A stretch of DNA of 64,000 bases, from the NCBI RefSeq assembly GCF_043555935.1, contig NZ_JBIGIB010000004.1, forward strand, positions 62,001 through 126,000, read 5' to 3'. This document shows positions 1 through 9,300 of this stretch, piece by piece. The stretch's first letter is position 1. Each line of letters starts with the position of its first letter. Position numbers and translations under genes: made by a program. The notes beneath the pieces were generated by a model. That model was not told the DNA's origin, searched no databases, and saw only the letters and a program-made list of their open reading frames with translations. This DNA is from Pelomonas baiyunensis (GTDB lineage Bacteria; Pseudomonadota; Gammaproteobacteria; Burkholderiales; Burkholderiaceae_C).

Positions 1-1045
1 AGCCGGCCAGCGGAATGGCCGCCACGCCCAGCTCGGTGGTGAGCCAGCGGGCGAAGTCCAGTTCGGGCAAGTCCGACACGGCGCTGTAGTCCACGGTCTG
101 GAAATACGTGCCCTCGCACGGCAGCAGCTTCAGCGGCGTGGCCGCCACCGCGGCGCGGAACCGGTCGCGCTTGGCTTGGTAGAACGCACTGAGCCCCTGC
201 CAGGGCGCCGGGTTGGCAAGGTACGCCGCCAGCGCATGCTGGCTGGGCGTGTGCACCGTGAACACCGTGTACTGGTGCAGCCGCCGGAATGCAGCCGACA
301 GCGCCGGGGGTGCGGCCACAAAGCCCACCTTCCAGCCGGTGACATGGAAGGTCTTGCCGAAGCTGCTGACGAGGAAGCTGCGCTCGCGCAGCGCCGGGTG
401 ACGGGCCACGCTCTCGTGGGCTGCGCCGTCGAACACCATGTGCTCGTAGACCTCGTCGCTGATGACGAACAGGTCGTGCTGCTCGGCGATCTGGGCCAGC
501 TCGGCCAGGTCTTGCGCGGTGGCCACGCGGCCGCTGGGGTTGTGCGGGGTGTTCAGCACCAACGCCCGGGTGCGCGGGGTGAGCGCAGCCCGCACGGCGG
601 GCCAGTCGATGCGGTACTCCGCCGTCATGGGCACGCCTACCGGCACCCCGCCGGCCAGGCGGATGGCGGGGTCGTAGCTGTCGTAGGCGGGCTCGATGAT
701 GAGCACCTCGTCGCCCGGCCCCACGCAGCACTGCAAGGCGGTGAACAACCCTTGCGTGCCGCCGGCGGTGATGGTGATGTCGCTGCCCGGGTCATAAGCC
801 GATCCGTACAGCGCGTTGAGCTTGGCCGCCACGGCCTCGCGCAGCGCGGGCACGCCGGTCATGGGCGGGTACTGGTTGTGGCCGGCAGCCATGGCGTCGG
901 TCAGGGCTTGCAGCAGCGCGGGGTCGGCCCCGAAGTCCGGGAAGCCCTGGCCCAGGTTGACGGCGCCGTGCTCGGCCGCCAGCGCCGACATGACGGTGAA
1001 GATGGTGGTGCCGGTGTGCGGCAACTTGGCAGGCAATGCGGGCAT
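1..1045 (-). CDS. PLP-dependent aminotransferase, methionine/aromatic type (partial, 3' end outside window)
   Basis: Class I/II aminotransferase that transfers the amino group of an amino acid to a 2-oxo acid with pyridoxal phosphate. It resembles the YbdL/kynurenine-oxoglutarate type, which favours methionine and aromatic amino acids. About 348 codons lie in the window and roughly the last 35-40 of a usual 385-390 are cut off by the left edge. Visible are NLGQGFPDF (residues 30-38), the substrate-binding Asn in NTPHNPSGR, and the PLP-binding Lys231 in SSFGKTFHVTGWKVG. The ATG at 1045 gives the family-typical N-terminus. The next gene upstream in transcription lies 112 bp away on the same strand. 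The fold is certain; the preferred substrate is inferred. Confidence 0.9.
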   Translation of the reverse strand, partial: MPALPAKLPHTGTTIFTVMSALAAEHGAVNLGQGFPDFGADPALLQALTDAMAAGHNQYPPMTGVPALREAVAAKLNALYGSAYDPGSDITITAGGTQGLFTALQCCVGPGDEVLIIEPAYDSYDPAIRLAGGVPVGVPMTAEYRIDWPAVRAALTPRTRALVLNTPHNPSGRVATAQDLAELAQIAEQHDLFVISDEVYEHMVFDGAAHESVARHPALRERSFLVSSFGKTFHVTGWKVGFVAAPPALSAAFRRLHQYTVFTVHTPSQHALAAYLANPAPWQGLSAFYQAKRDRFRAAVAATPLKLLPCEGTYFQTVDYSAVSDLPELDFARWLTTELGVAAIPLAG

Positions 1046-1157
1046 GGTCAGCAGCAAGGGGTCACCGCAACGGCGGCGGCAGGCTGCATTGTTGGCCAGG
1101 TGGGCCGGCGCCGGCCTGCCCCCAGGCCGATCAGGGCGATCAGGCCAGTCAGGCCGC

Positions 1158-1907
1158 TCAGGGCGCCGTGGCGTAGCGGGCCAGCACCCGCGCGAACTCG
1201 CCAGACCGCGTCAGCGTGTTGGCCGCCATGGCCAGGCGCTGGCGCTCGGCCAGGGGCATGGACGGTGTGGCGAACAGCGTCAGGTCCAGCCGCCCCAGCA
1301 CCAGCGGCGTGCCGAAGTCCGACGGGCGCAGGCCGCCCTGCTCCATCGTGTAGCGCAGCGACTCTTTCACGCTGACCACCGCGTCCACCCGCCCGGCATG
1401 CAGCATGCCAACCATGGCGGGCAGCGAGTTGACGCGTTGGTGCACGGCGCCTTCGAGCTGGGCCATCATGTCCATGCCCGCCCCGCGGCCGAGGCTGGCG
1501 ATGCGCATGCCACGCACCCCACGCCGGTCGCTGATGGCCAGGCCCTTGCGCGGCAGCAGTTCCACATCCAACCGGGCCAGCGTGGCCAGGGCGTGCACAC
1601 CGGGGTCCAGCCCCTGCACCGGCAGCAGGATGGTGAGGCCCGCTTCACCGGTGTTCACGTCTTTGAGCACCCGGGCGATGGGCACCAGGCGCATGTCGAT
1701 CTCGCGCCCGGCTTCCCGCGCCAGGGCGTGGCCCAGGTCGGCCATCACGCCGGCCACGCGGCCGCTGGCACCCAGCATGCCGAAGGGCGGCGCATCCAGG
1801 ATGTGCATGACCCAGGGCTCGACCGTCGGCGCCACGGCTTGCCCGCGCGCCGGGCGAACCAGCGCAGGCAGGGCGGCAGCCCAGGTCAGGGTGTGGCGGC
1901 GTTTCAC
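1158..1907 (-). CDS. Solitary periplasmic substrate-binding-like protein (SBP family 3 type)
   Basis: About 249 residues with an N-terminal export signal (KRRHTLTWAAALPALVRPARG) and the overall pattern of family-3 solute-binding proteins. It carries a DAPPFGMLG segment near the start of the mature protein, two alpha/beta lobes, and a late VDAVVSVKESLRY hinge-like segment. Such proteins bind amino acids or small polar ligands in the periplasm. No permease or ATPase gene is nearby, so it may act as a sensor or donate to a distant transporter. The frame has no ATG: GTG at 1907 is chosen and TTG at 1916 is the alternative. It is one of three intact solitary binding-like proteins in the window. 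Ligand unknown. Confidence 0.7.
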   Translation of the reverse strand: MKRRHTLTWAAALPALVRPARGQAVAPTVEPWVMHILDAPPFGMLGASGRVAGVMADLGHALAREAGREIDMRLVPIARVLKDVNTGEAGLTILLPVQGLDPGVHALATLARLDVELLPRKGLAISDRRGVRGMRIASLGRGAGMDMMAQLEGAVHQRVNSLPAMVGMLHAGRVDAVVSVKESLRYTMEQGGLRPSDFGTPLVLGRLDLTLFATPSMPLAERQRLAMAANTLTRSGEFARVLARYATAP

Positions 1908-2066
1908 GGCATGCAATCGTTTGCCCGAGGGAGGCGCGAGTATCCCGCCCCGCCCGACCCGCGCTGCCGTGCCGTCCCCTGCATCCGAGGGAGCACCAAC
2001 GCCTGAGCGCGGTGCGCCGTTCGCACACGTTTCGCGCCCCGTTCGGTGCGCGACCCGCCGCCAGCG

Positions 2067-2417
2067 TCAGGCGGTCGCGCCGCCGAACTGCTCGTAGGCC
2101 TGCAAGGCGTGCGCCGCGTACATCAGCGACGGCCCGCCGCCCATGTACACGCACATGCCCAGCATCTCCTCCAACTCGGCGCGGGTGCAGCCCAGCTTCA
2201 CCAGCGACTCGGCATGAAAGCCCAGGCAGGGGTCGCAGCGCGCGGCGACCGACAGCGCCATGGCGATCAGCTCCTTGGTCTTCTTGTCCAGCGCGCCGTC
2301 GCGTGTGGCGGCCTGAGCCAGGGCGCCGAAGCCGCGCATCAGGTCGGGCGTTTCGGTGCGCAGGCGGGCCAGTTGGGCCGACACGTCGGCGGTGATTTCG
2401 CGGTAGTTCTTGGTCAT
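2067..2417 (-). CDS. Carboxymuconolactone decarboxylase / AhpD-like protein
   Basis: 116-residue all-helical protein of the carboxymuconolactone decarboxylase/AhpD superfamily. The redox motif CDPC sits in ARCDPCLGFH, with the downstream helix EEMLGMCVYMGGGP typical of the single-domain AhpD-like branch. Members of this branch act as small thiol peroxidase or reductase partners. The CxxC pair argues for a redox role rather than true decarboxylation. The start at 2417 is supported by a strong Shine-Dalgarno GGAGGT 5 bp upstream (2423-2428 on the minus strand), so the longer in-frame extension to 2630 is rejected. It is followed after 150 bp by the binding-protein gene at 1158-1907. Confidence 0.88.
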   Translation of the reverse strand: MTKNYREITADVSAQLARLRTETPDLMRGFGALAQAATRDGALDKKTKELIAMALSVAARCDPCLGFHAESLVKLGCTRAELEEMLGMCVYMGGGPSLMYAAHALQAYEQFGGATA

Positions 2418-2502
2418 GGAGCACCTCCGGCCGAACCGCTCGGCCCACAGGCGCCCATGCTGCACACGCTGCGCGCCCCGCGCCTTGACGCAGGGCAAGC
2501 GC

Positions 2503-4098
2503 TCAGAGCGCCGCGAGGTTTTCGCCGCGCAGGCCCACCAGCAGGGCCTGGCCGTCGGGCGTGACGCGGAACTCGCCGAACCGGGCCGCCGCCCACCGCG
2601 CGCCCTCGCCTTCCTTGAAGAACCAGGCATCGGTCACCAGCAACCAGCGGCCGCTCTTGCGGCTGAGGTTCATGCGCACCTCTCCTGGCGCCACCGGCGC
2701 GCCCGTGGCCCAGCGGGCCGACTGCACCACCTGCTGCGCGTCCAGCGTGAGCACCAGTGCCGACGCCCCCGTGCCATCGCCCCCGGCCGGCCCGGCCAAC
2801 TCGGTCAACGGCCGGAAGTTCAGGCGCATGTAGTCGCCCTGCATCAGCGAGCGCGGGTCCACCGGCGCCAGCGGCACGAACACGGTTTGCCCGCTGGCGA
2901 TCAGCGATTCCTTCTGCGCAATGCCCACGTTCAAGGCGACCAACACCGCCACGCCGCTGAGCAGCGCCCCGATGCGCAGCCCCCGCAGCGGCCCCGCCGC
3001 CGCGGCAGGCCCCGCCGGCCCGCGCGCCACACGCAGCCAGCCCGGTGCCACCAGCAGAGCCAGCACCGCACCGGCCGCCGCCAGGCCGGCGGCCTTGGTC
3101 ATCAAGGGCCAGGTCAGCTGGTAATAGAAGCTGCTGATCGTCCACACCACGGCCAGCCCCGCCGCAGCGGCCAGGCGCACCCGGCCCTGCCCGGCCGCCA
3201 CGGCGCCGATCAGCAGCACCGCCCCCAGGCTGGGCATGGCGGTGGCCAGCGCCGCAAGCACCAGGGCCACCCCCGCGACAGACGCGCGACGCAGCCCGGG
3301 GTGCGCCCGCACGGCCCAAGCCGCCGCGGCCAGCGCCAGCACGGCCGACACCGCACCGGCGCTCCGGATCACGCCGGCTGAAGAAGGCCCCCAAGGTGCG
3401 CCGCCCCAGCCGACGCCTCCACCGCCCACCCAACTGCCCACCAACATCGCCAGGCCGGACGACAGGGCCAGCCCGAGCAGCGTCAGTGCCGCCCAGCCGG
3501 TGCGCATGGCCGCTACCGGCCCCGCGGGCGAGCGCCACACCGCGCCGCTGGCCAGCCACAGCAGCGTGCAGACCAGCCAACTGAGCCAGCCCGGGTGGCT
3601 CCAGCGCCAGGCCGGGCCCTCCCAGCCCACCACCGCCCAGGCCATGAAGCCCGCGGCGGCCGCCCCGAGGCAGGTCTGCAAGGCCACCGGGCGCACCCAG
3701 GCGCCCAAGCCGCACGCCAGCGCGGCCAGCAGCAGCGGCGCGGCCAGCGCCCCCAGATCCTTGAACCACGCGTAGCCCAGGCAGGCCCCGCCCGCCAGCA
3801 ACAAGGGCGCCGCCAGTTGCTCCACGAACAAGGGCACCTCCGCCGCGCGCAGGGCCCAGGCCGCCACGCCCAGCAGCACCACACCGCCCAGGTAGGCGCC
3901 GCCGTGATCGAAAAAGCTGCCGAACATCAGCCCCGCCACCAGCAGCAACGGAATGGCCGCCAGCCAGGCACCCAGCGCCGTCAGCAACACCACCGGCCAG
4001 GGGCGCGTGGCCGCGGCCTCGGGCAGTTCAGCTTCGGCCGGCACGAGGCCCTGTTGTTGGGCTTGCCGCCACAGGGCGGCCACATCGGCGCGGCTCAT
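2503..4098 (-). CDS. DUF4401 membrane protein fused to a GDYXXLXY domain
   Basis: 531-residue polytopic membrane protein. The N-terminal ~350 residues are a run of hydrophobic helices of DUF4401 type (PVVLLTALGAWLAAIPLLLVAG and onward). After a further membrane helix the C-terminal ~170 residues carry the signature GDYMRLNF at residues 421-428, which defines the GDYXXLXY domain, probably extracytoplasmic. In many proteobacteria these two domains are separate neighbouring genes; here they form one polypeptide. The start ATG at 4098 overlaps the stop of the upstream DUF2157 gene as ATGA, so the two are translationally coupled. Function is unknown for the family. The domain calls are confident; a joint role in the inner membrane is inferred. 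Confidence 0.82.
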   Translation of the reverse strand: MSRADVAALWRQAQQQGLVPAEAELPEAAATRPWPVVLLTALGAWLAAIPLLLVAGLMFGSFFDHGGAYLGGVVLLGVAAWALRAAEVPLFVEQLAAPLLLAGGACLGYAWFKDLGALAAPLLLAALACGLGAWVRPVALQTCLGAAAAGFMAWAVVGWEGPAWRWSHPGWLSWLVCTLLWLASGAVWRSPAGPVAAMRTGWAALTLLGLALSSGLAMLVGSWVGGGGVGWGGAPWGPSSAGVIRSAGAVSAVLALAAAAWAVRAHPGLRRASVAGVALVLAALATAMPSLGAVLLIGAVAAGQGRVRLAAAAGLAVVWTISSFYYQLTWPLMTKAAGLAAAGAVLALLVAPGWLRVARGPAGPAAAAGPLRGLRIGALLSGVAVLVALNVGIAQKESLIASGQTVFVPLAPVDPRSLMQGDYMRLNFRPLTELAGPAGGDGTGASALVLTLDAQQVVQSARWATGAPVAPGEVRMNLSRKSGRWLLVTDAWFFKEGEGARWAAARFGEFRVTPDGQALLVGLRGENLAAL

Positions 4099-5114
4099 CG
4101 TGCGGCCTCCATGTGCGCGTCGAATGCGCGTTGGCAGCGCATCACCCAACTCACCGAGGCAGCCAGCAAGCCGGCGGCGAACAGGCCAGTCATGAGCATC
4201 GACCCGATGAAGTCGCCGTGCGACGAACCCGAGAACAGCATGCGAATCCAGGCCCCCACCAGCAGCACATTCAGCCCCAGCGCCGCCGCGCTGAGCACGA
4301 ACACCTCGAAGGTGGCCCGCCGTGCCGCGCCCCACGCCACCGCCGACAAGGCCGCCAGACCCAGCGTCACCTCGGCCACCGGGTGCGCGTTGAACAAGGC
4401 CACCGTGGCCGTGCCGGTGACCAGGCTGACGGCACCGCAGGCCGCCAAGCGCCGCGCCCAGGCCCCGGCCCCCAGGCGGCGGCCCGCCGCGCTGTTGAGC
4501 CCGAGCACCAAGGCCAGCGACAAACCCCAGCCCGTGAGGTGAACCGACAGGTCATCGGCATCACTCCATCCGCTGTGCCGGCCCTGCGCCGTCATCCACA
4601 GCGCCACGCCGGTCAGCGCCACCAGGGTCCAGACGCACCACACGGTGTCGGCCCGCACGCCCAGCGCCAGCGGCACGCACAGGGCCGCCCAGAGCGCGAA
4701 CAACTGCCAGGGGTCAGCCCCGGTCTGGTAGGTTTGCCCGAAGAAAGCGAGCAGCCCGCCGGTGCTCAGCAGGCACCACAGGCCCCACGGCATGCGCCAG
4801 CGCGGCAAGGCCACCAGGCCCACCACGCCCGCAGCCACCGCCCCCTGCAACACGGCGAACTGCACGCTGCGTGGCCAGGCCGCCCAGTTGGCGGCCACGG
4901 CCAGGATCAAGCCCAAGCCCACCAGTGCCACCGCCAGGCCCATCGCCAGGGCCGGCAGGCGCGCGGGGGTGAGCACCTGGGGCGCCCAGCCCGTGCCGTC
5001 GGCCGCGTTACCGTGTGTGCCCTCCGGCGCAGCCAGCGCCAGCAAGGCCTGCCGCTGGGCCTCGCTCAAGTTCAGCGCTGCCGCGCGCTCCGCCACCACC
5101 GATGGCCAATTCAT
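4095..5114 (-). CDS. DUF2157 domain membrane protein
   Basis: 339-residue protein with a short soluble N-terminal part (residues 1-50, containing the helical stretch LNLSEAQRQALLAL) followed by about eight to ten transmembrane helices. The DUF2157 hallmark is visible in GLILAVAANWAAWPRSVQFAVL and in the FFGQTYQTGADPWQLFALWA region. It is the first gene of a two-gene operon, with its stop codon sharing an ATGA overlap with the DUF4401/GDYXXLXY gene. This pairing is the known genomic context of both families, but no biochemical role is established. ATG at 5114 is the only reasonable start. Confidence 0.85.
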   Translation of the reverse strand: MNWPSVVAERAAALNLSEAQRQALLALAAPEGTHGNAADGTGWAPQVLTPARLPALAMGLAVALVGLGLILAVAANWAAWPRSVQFAVLQGAVAAGVVGLVALPRWRMPWGLWCLLSTGGLLAFFGQTYQTGADPWQLFALWAALCVPLALGVRADTVWCVWTLVALTGVALWMTAQGRHSGWSDADDLSVHLTGWGLSLALVLGLNSAAGRRLGAGAWARRLAACGAVSLVTGTATVALFNAHPVAEVTLGLAALSAVAWGAARRATFEVFVLSAAALGLNVLLVGAWIRMLFSGSSHGDFIGSMLMTGLFAAGLLAASVSWVMRCQRAFDAHMEAAR

Positions 5115-5192
5115 GTCCGCTCCCTGAAAGCCGGGGCTGGCCCGGCGGTGCGCGGATGCTACGGGCGCAGGCCGAGGGCCCGCGTCACGGGA

Positions 5193-6245
5193 TCAGGCGG
5201 CGTCCAGCAGTTGACTGAAGAACTTGTCGCCGCTCACACGCGGCTTGTAGGCCGACACCGCCTGCGCAATGGCTGCGATGTGGGCGGGCGTGGTGCCGCA
5301 GCAGCCGCCGGCGATGTTCAGGAAGCCCGCCTGCGCGAACTCGCCCACCAGGCGCGCGGTGACCTCCGGGGTTTCATCAAAACCGGTGTCGCTCATCGGG
5401 TTGGGCAGGCCGGCGTTGGGGTAGCAGCTCACCGCCACCTCGCCCGCCACCTTGCTCAGTTCCTCGATGTACGGGCGCATCAGCGTGGCCCCCAGCGCGC
5501 AGTTCAGGCCGATGGCGATGGGGCGTGCATGGCGCACCGAGTGCCAGAAGGCCGTGACCGTCTGGCCCGACAGGATGCGGCCGGACGCGTCCGTCACGGT
5601 GCCGGAGATGATGACGGGCAGCCGCTCGCCGGTGGCTTCCATCAGCTCGTCAAGCGCAAAGATGGCGGCTTTGGCGTTCAACGTGTCGAAGATGGTTTCG
5701 ACGAGGAAGAGGTCGCAGCCGCCGTCCAGTAAGCCCTGGGCCTGCTCGTAGTAGGCCGCGCGCAGGGTGTCGAAATCGATGTTGCGGGCGCCGGGGTCGT
5801 TCACATCCGGGCTGATGGACGCGGTGCGGGGCGTGGGGCCCAGGGCGCCCGCCACGTAGCGGCGCTTGTCCGGCGTGGAGTACTTGTCGCAGGCTGCGCG
5901 GGCCAGCTTCGCGGCCTCGACGTTCATCTCGTAGGCCAGACCGGCGAGGTCGTAGTCTTCCTGCGCGACCGAGGTGGCGCCGAAGGTGTTGGTCTCGATC
6001 AGGTCGGCGCCGGCGGCGAGGTACTGCTCGTGAATCTCGCTGAGCACGTCGGGCCGCGTGAACATCAGCATCTCGTTGTTGCCCTTCAAGTCCTTGGGGT
6101 GGTCCTTGAAGCGCTCACCGCGGTAGTCGGCCTCGGTGAGCTTGTAGCGCTGGATCATGGTGCCCATCGCGCCGTCGAGGATGGCAATGCGGCTCTGCAG
6201 CAGAGCGGGCAGGTCTTGGGCGCGGGTGTAGGCAATCGGCTTCAT
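5193..6245 (-). CDS. metH: Homocysteine S-methyltransferase half of cobalamin-dependent methionine synthase (split MetH)
   Basis: 350 residues corresponding to the N-terminal homocysteine-binding barrel of MetH, which transfers the methyl group from methylcobalamin to homocysteine. The three zinc ligands are present: Cys249 in GLNCALGA and Cys315/Cys316 in GGCCGTTPAH. ILDGAMGTMIQ at the N-terminus is also typical. The folate, cobalamin and activation domains are absent, so this is the split form known from many betaproteobacteria, where a second gene encodes the rest. That partner is not adjacent here: the next gene downstream is the DUF2157 gene and upstream is an unrelated exported protein. 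ATG at 6245 aligns with the family start; a longer in-frame extension is a shadow. Confidence 0.93.
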   Translation of the reverse strand: MKPIAYTRAQDLPALLQSRIAILDGAMGTMIQRYKLTEADYRGERFKDHPKDLKGNNEMLMFTRPDVLSEIHEQYLAAGADLIETNTFGATSVAQEDYDLAGLAYEMNVEAAKLARAACDKYSTPDKRRYVAGALGPTPRTASISPDVNDPGARNIDFDTLRAAYYEQAQGLLDGGCDLFLVETIFDTLNAKAAIFALDELMEATGERLPVIISGTVTDASGRILSGQTVTAFWHSVRHARPIAIGLNCALGATLMRPYIEELSKVAGEVAVSCYPNAGLPNPMSDTGFDETPEVTARLVGEFAQAGFLNIAGGCCGTTPAHIAAIAQAVSAYKPRVSGDKFFSQLLDAA

Positions 6246-6340
6246 GCCCGCATTTTCGCCGCTCGCCTGCCGCGCGTCTTCGCCCCTCGTGAACCCCAGG
6301 CGCACGGCAGGGTTGGCCATGCGCCCCGGGGCTGCCTCAC

Positions 6341-9300
6341 TCAGGCCGTGCGCAGGAAGTACAGGTTGCTGCTGGCCCGCGCCAGCAACACGAAGCCGCG
6401 CAGGGCGGGGATGTAGCGCAGGCGGTTCTGGATGCCGCTCAGGTTGTCGGGCGACGCAGCAATCTTGAGGCTGCCAGCGGACAGCAGACTCATGTCCCAG
6501 ACGTTGGTGTCGTTGGGCTTGATCACGTAGATGCGACCCGCCGCATCCGCCTGGCCTGCGTAGAACAGGAAGCGGTCGTTGTCCGGGTCGTAGTCCATGC
6601 CTGCGTACATGGGCTTGTCGGCCAGCCATTGCGTCAACGCCGGGCTGGGGTTGAAGCTGACCGAAATCTGGGTGTTGCCCACCAGCGGAATCCGGCTGGC
6701 CTGCAATTTTTGCGGATCGAAGCCCTGGCCGTCGCCCCACTGCAGGGAGAACAGCTGTCCGCGACGGGTGTCGTGCGCCAGGGGCCAGCGCACGCTGTCA
6801 CCGCTGAAGGTGGTGACGAGGTCGGTCCACTTGCGATCCACGGGAGACCACTTGCGAAAACCGCTGCCCACGACTTCACCGGTGCCTCGAATCTGCACGA
6901 CGCCGTAGGTGCTGTTGGGCGCATCGGCCCAGGTGCCGGCCTTGTCCCATTTGCCGGTGTCGCAGTTGAAGCCGTCCACGGTCGGGAAGGCATAGGCCGC
7001 GCCGTAGGTGGCGTAGGCGCCGAACAGCATCAACCGGTTCACCTGGGGCACGAAATGCAGGGAGCTGTACAGGTGGCGCGATGCCGGAAGGCCGTCGCTG
7101 TAGTACGCCACGTTCTTCTCAGAGACCTTGCTGGAGGCCGCACGCTGCTGCCAGGCCGGGGCATCGGCTGCCAGTGAGATCGACACCACGCGGTTGTCCG
7201 CCGAATCGTTGTGCCCGCCCGCCGCGGCGATCCAGATCTCGTTGGTGAGTTCGTTGATCGCCATGCCGCTGTAGGCATCGACGGCTGCGCCGCCTGCGCC
7301 TGCCGTGCCCGGAATTTCCACCCACTGCCCGATGGGCTTGTCGGCCAGCCAAGCCGGCGTGATGCGCGCCGGCGCCACCGACCACACCGGCGCGAGGTGG
7401 AAGGCGTCGCGCAGGTTCGGGTAGTTGGTGGCCTTGATCAGACGCTGGTGGGCGGCCACGGCACCGCTGACGTTGTGCCGCACGGCATAGGCCAGCGCGG
7501 TGGTGAGGTTGGCCCAGGCCGCACGGTCGCCCGGCATGATTTCACCGGCCAGCGTGCCCTCGACCGTACCGAACCAACTGGGTTTGCTGGCATACGTGGC
7601 GGCGTACACGGCCGCATCGTCGGCATACCAGGGGCCCTTGCCGGTCTGGAAGTCGGGCGAAGCGGATGGCGAGATGCTGGCCACGTATTGCGCCGCGTTG
7701 ACGTACCAGAAGCCGGTGGCCGGACCCAGGCGCATGACCGCACTGCGCGCCTTCCAGCGGAAGAACGCGTCATGCTTGGCCTCCACAGCGGTGGACACCG
7801 GCAGGCCCATGGCCAGCGAGTAGCCGAACGCGGCCGTGATGAAGTCCTGCTGCCAGCTGGCGCCGAACTGCATGTTGTTGATGTAGCCCTCACCCGGCTG
7901 CACCCAGCCGAACGGGTTGTTGGCCTGCGCCACGTAGACCGCGTGGAAGTTCTCGATGTTGGCCGTGACCGAATTGATCAGTTCCTGGCGCAGCACAGCG
8001 TCAGACTCGGGCGTGACCGCCAGCGCCTGCACCAAGGTGCGCCACTGCCACGCACAGGCACGCGTTTGCCAACCGCCCAGGCAGGGCTGAACCAGTCCGA
8101 GCGAGCCGCGCCGCATGATGCTTTCGTCGGCCTTGGTCAGGTAGTTGGCCGTGGCCGCGAACTGCACCTGCTCCATGAAATACCAACTGCCCGTGAGCAG
8201 GTAGGCCATGTAACCCACCGACGGGCTGTGCGCGCAATCCCACAACGGCGACGGCGTACCGGCCGGCTTGGGCGTGAACTGGCTGCGCGTGGAACCGCCC
8301 AGGTCGGTGATACGACTGGTGGGATGCAGCACCAGGTTGGGGTAGTCCGAGAACTTGACCGGCCGCTGCGTCTTTTCGTCGCGGTAGTGAATGCCGTAGC
8401 GGCCCGCCGCGAAGCCGTTGCGAATGACCGCGCTGTACACCTTGGGGCTGTCCGAGGTCAGGTACAGCGCATCGTGCTCCGGCAGCAGGCCGATGGGCTG
8501 CTGGTAACCCGTGGCCGGCATGGAGTCGCCGTCGTAATTGAAGTTGCACTGCGCCAGCGGCGTGAAGGTGGTGGCCAGCGACTGGACGACCGGTGCCGTC
8601 GCCGCGACACGGGCGCTGTAGGTCGGCACTTGCTCCGTGGCCTGCAGGTACGCGGCGTCGATGCGGGGCGTCACGCCGGGGTCGTCTCCCAACCAGTACG
8701 ACAGCGCGTCGCCGCTGATCAACGGCGTGCGGCAATGGTGGGGCAGGTCGATGCTGGCCGAGAAACGCTGCTTGCCACTCAAGCGCAAGGTGTAAACCGC
8801 GGCCTTGTTGGTGGGGCCAGCCACGTTCAGGTAGCCGTTCTCGATCCACGGCAGCACTTCGACCGCGCCGTTTGCAAACAGCCGGACCTCCACCCAGAAC
8901 ACCAAGTGCGCGTCCGTTCCCACCGGCTTGCGGAACACCCACGACGACATCTGCGGGCCCGACACCCAGGTCTGGAAGGGTGCATCCCAATCGGCGTTGG
9001 CCAGCGACGCGGCCCCCAGCGCACCGGCATCCAGTTCGGCGGTCAGGCCGGTTTTCTTCAAGTCAGCCAAGCCAAGAGACGCGGCCGCGGCAGCCGTGCC
9101 ATCCAGCCGACGCAAACGAATCGTGGTGACGAGGTTCGCAGTGACGTCCGCAAAGCCTGCCAAGTGCGCGAACTTCAAGGACCCGTCCGGCCACCTCGTG
9201 CGAGGCGTCACTTGGAACGAAGCGACGTTGGCGCCCACCGAGCTTCCGGCTGGAATCTCGCCGCGCTTGAACACAAAGCCGGTGCTGAAGGGCGCCTTGA

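Noticed and set aside
176..1375. 399-codon plus-strand frame at the left edge
   Set aside because: Antisense to a clear aminotransferase that keeps its PLP lysine motif; no domain content of its own.
6246..6740. N-terminal extension of the MetH half gene to 6740
   Set aside because: The extension is antisense-frame sequence of the large exported gene; ATG 6245 begins exactly at the conserved MetH start.
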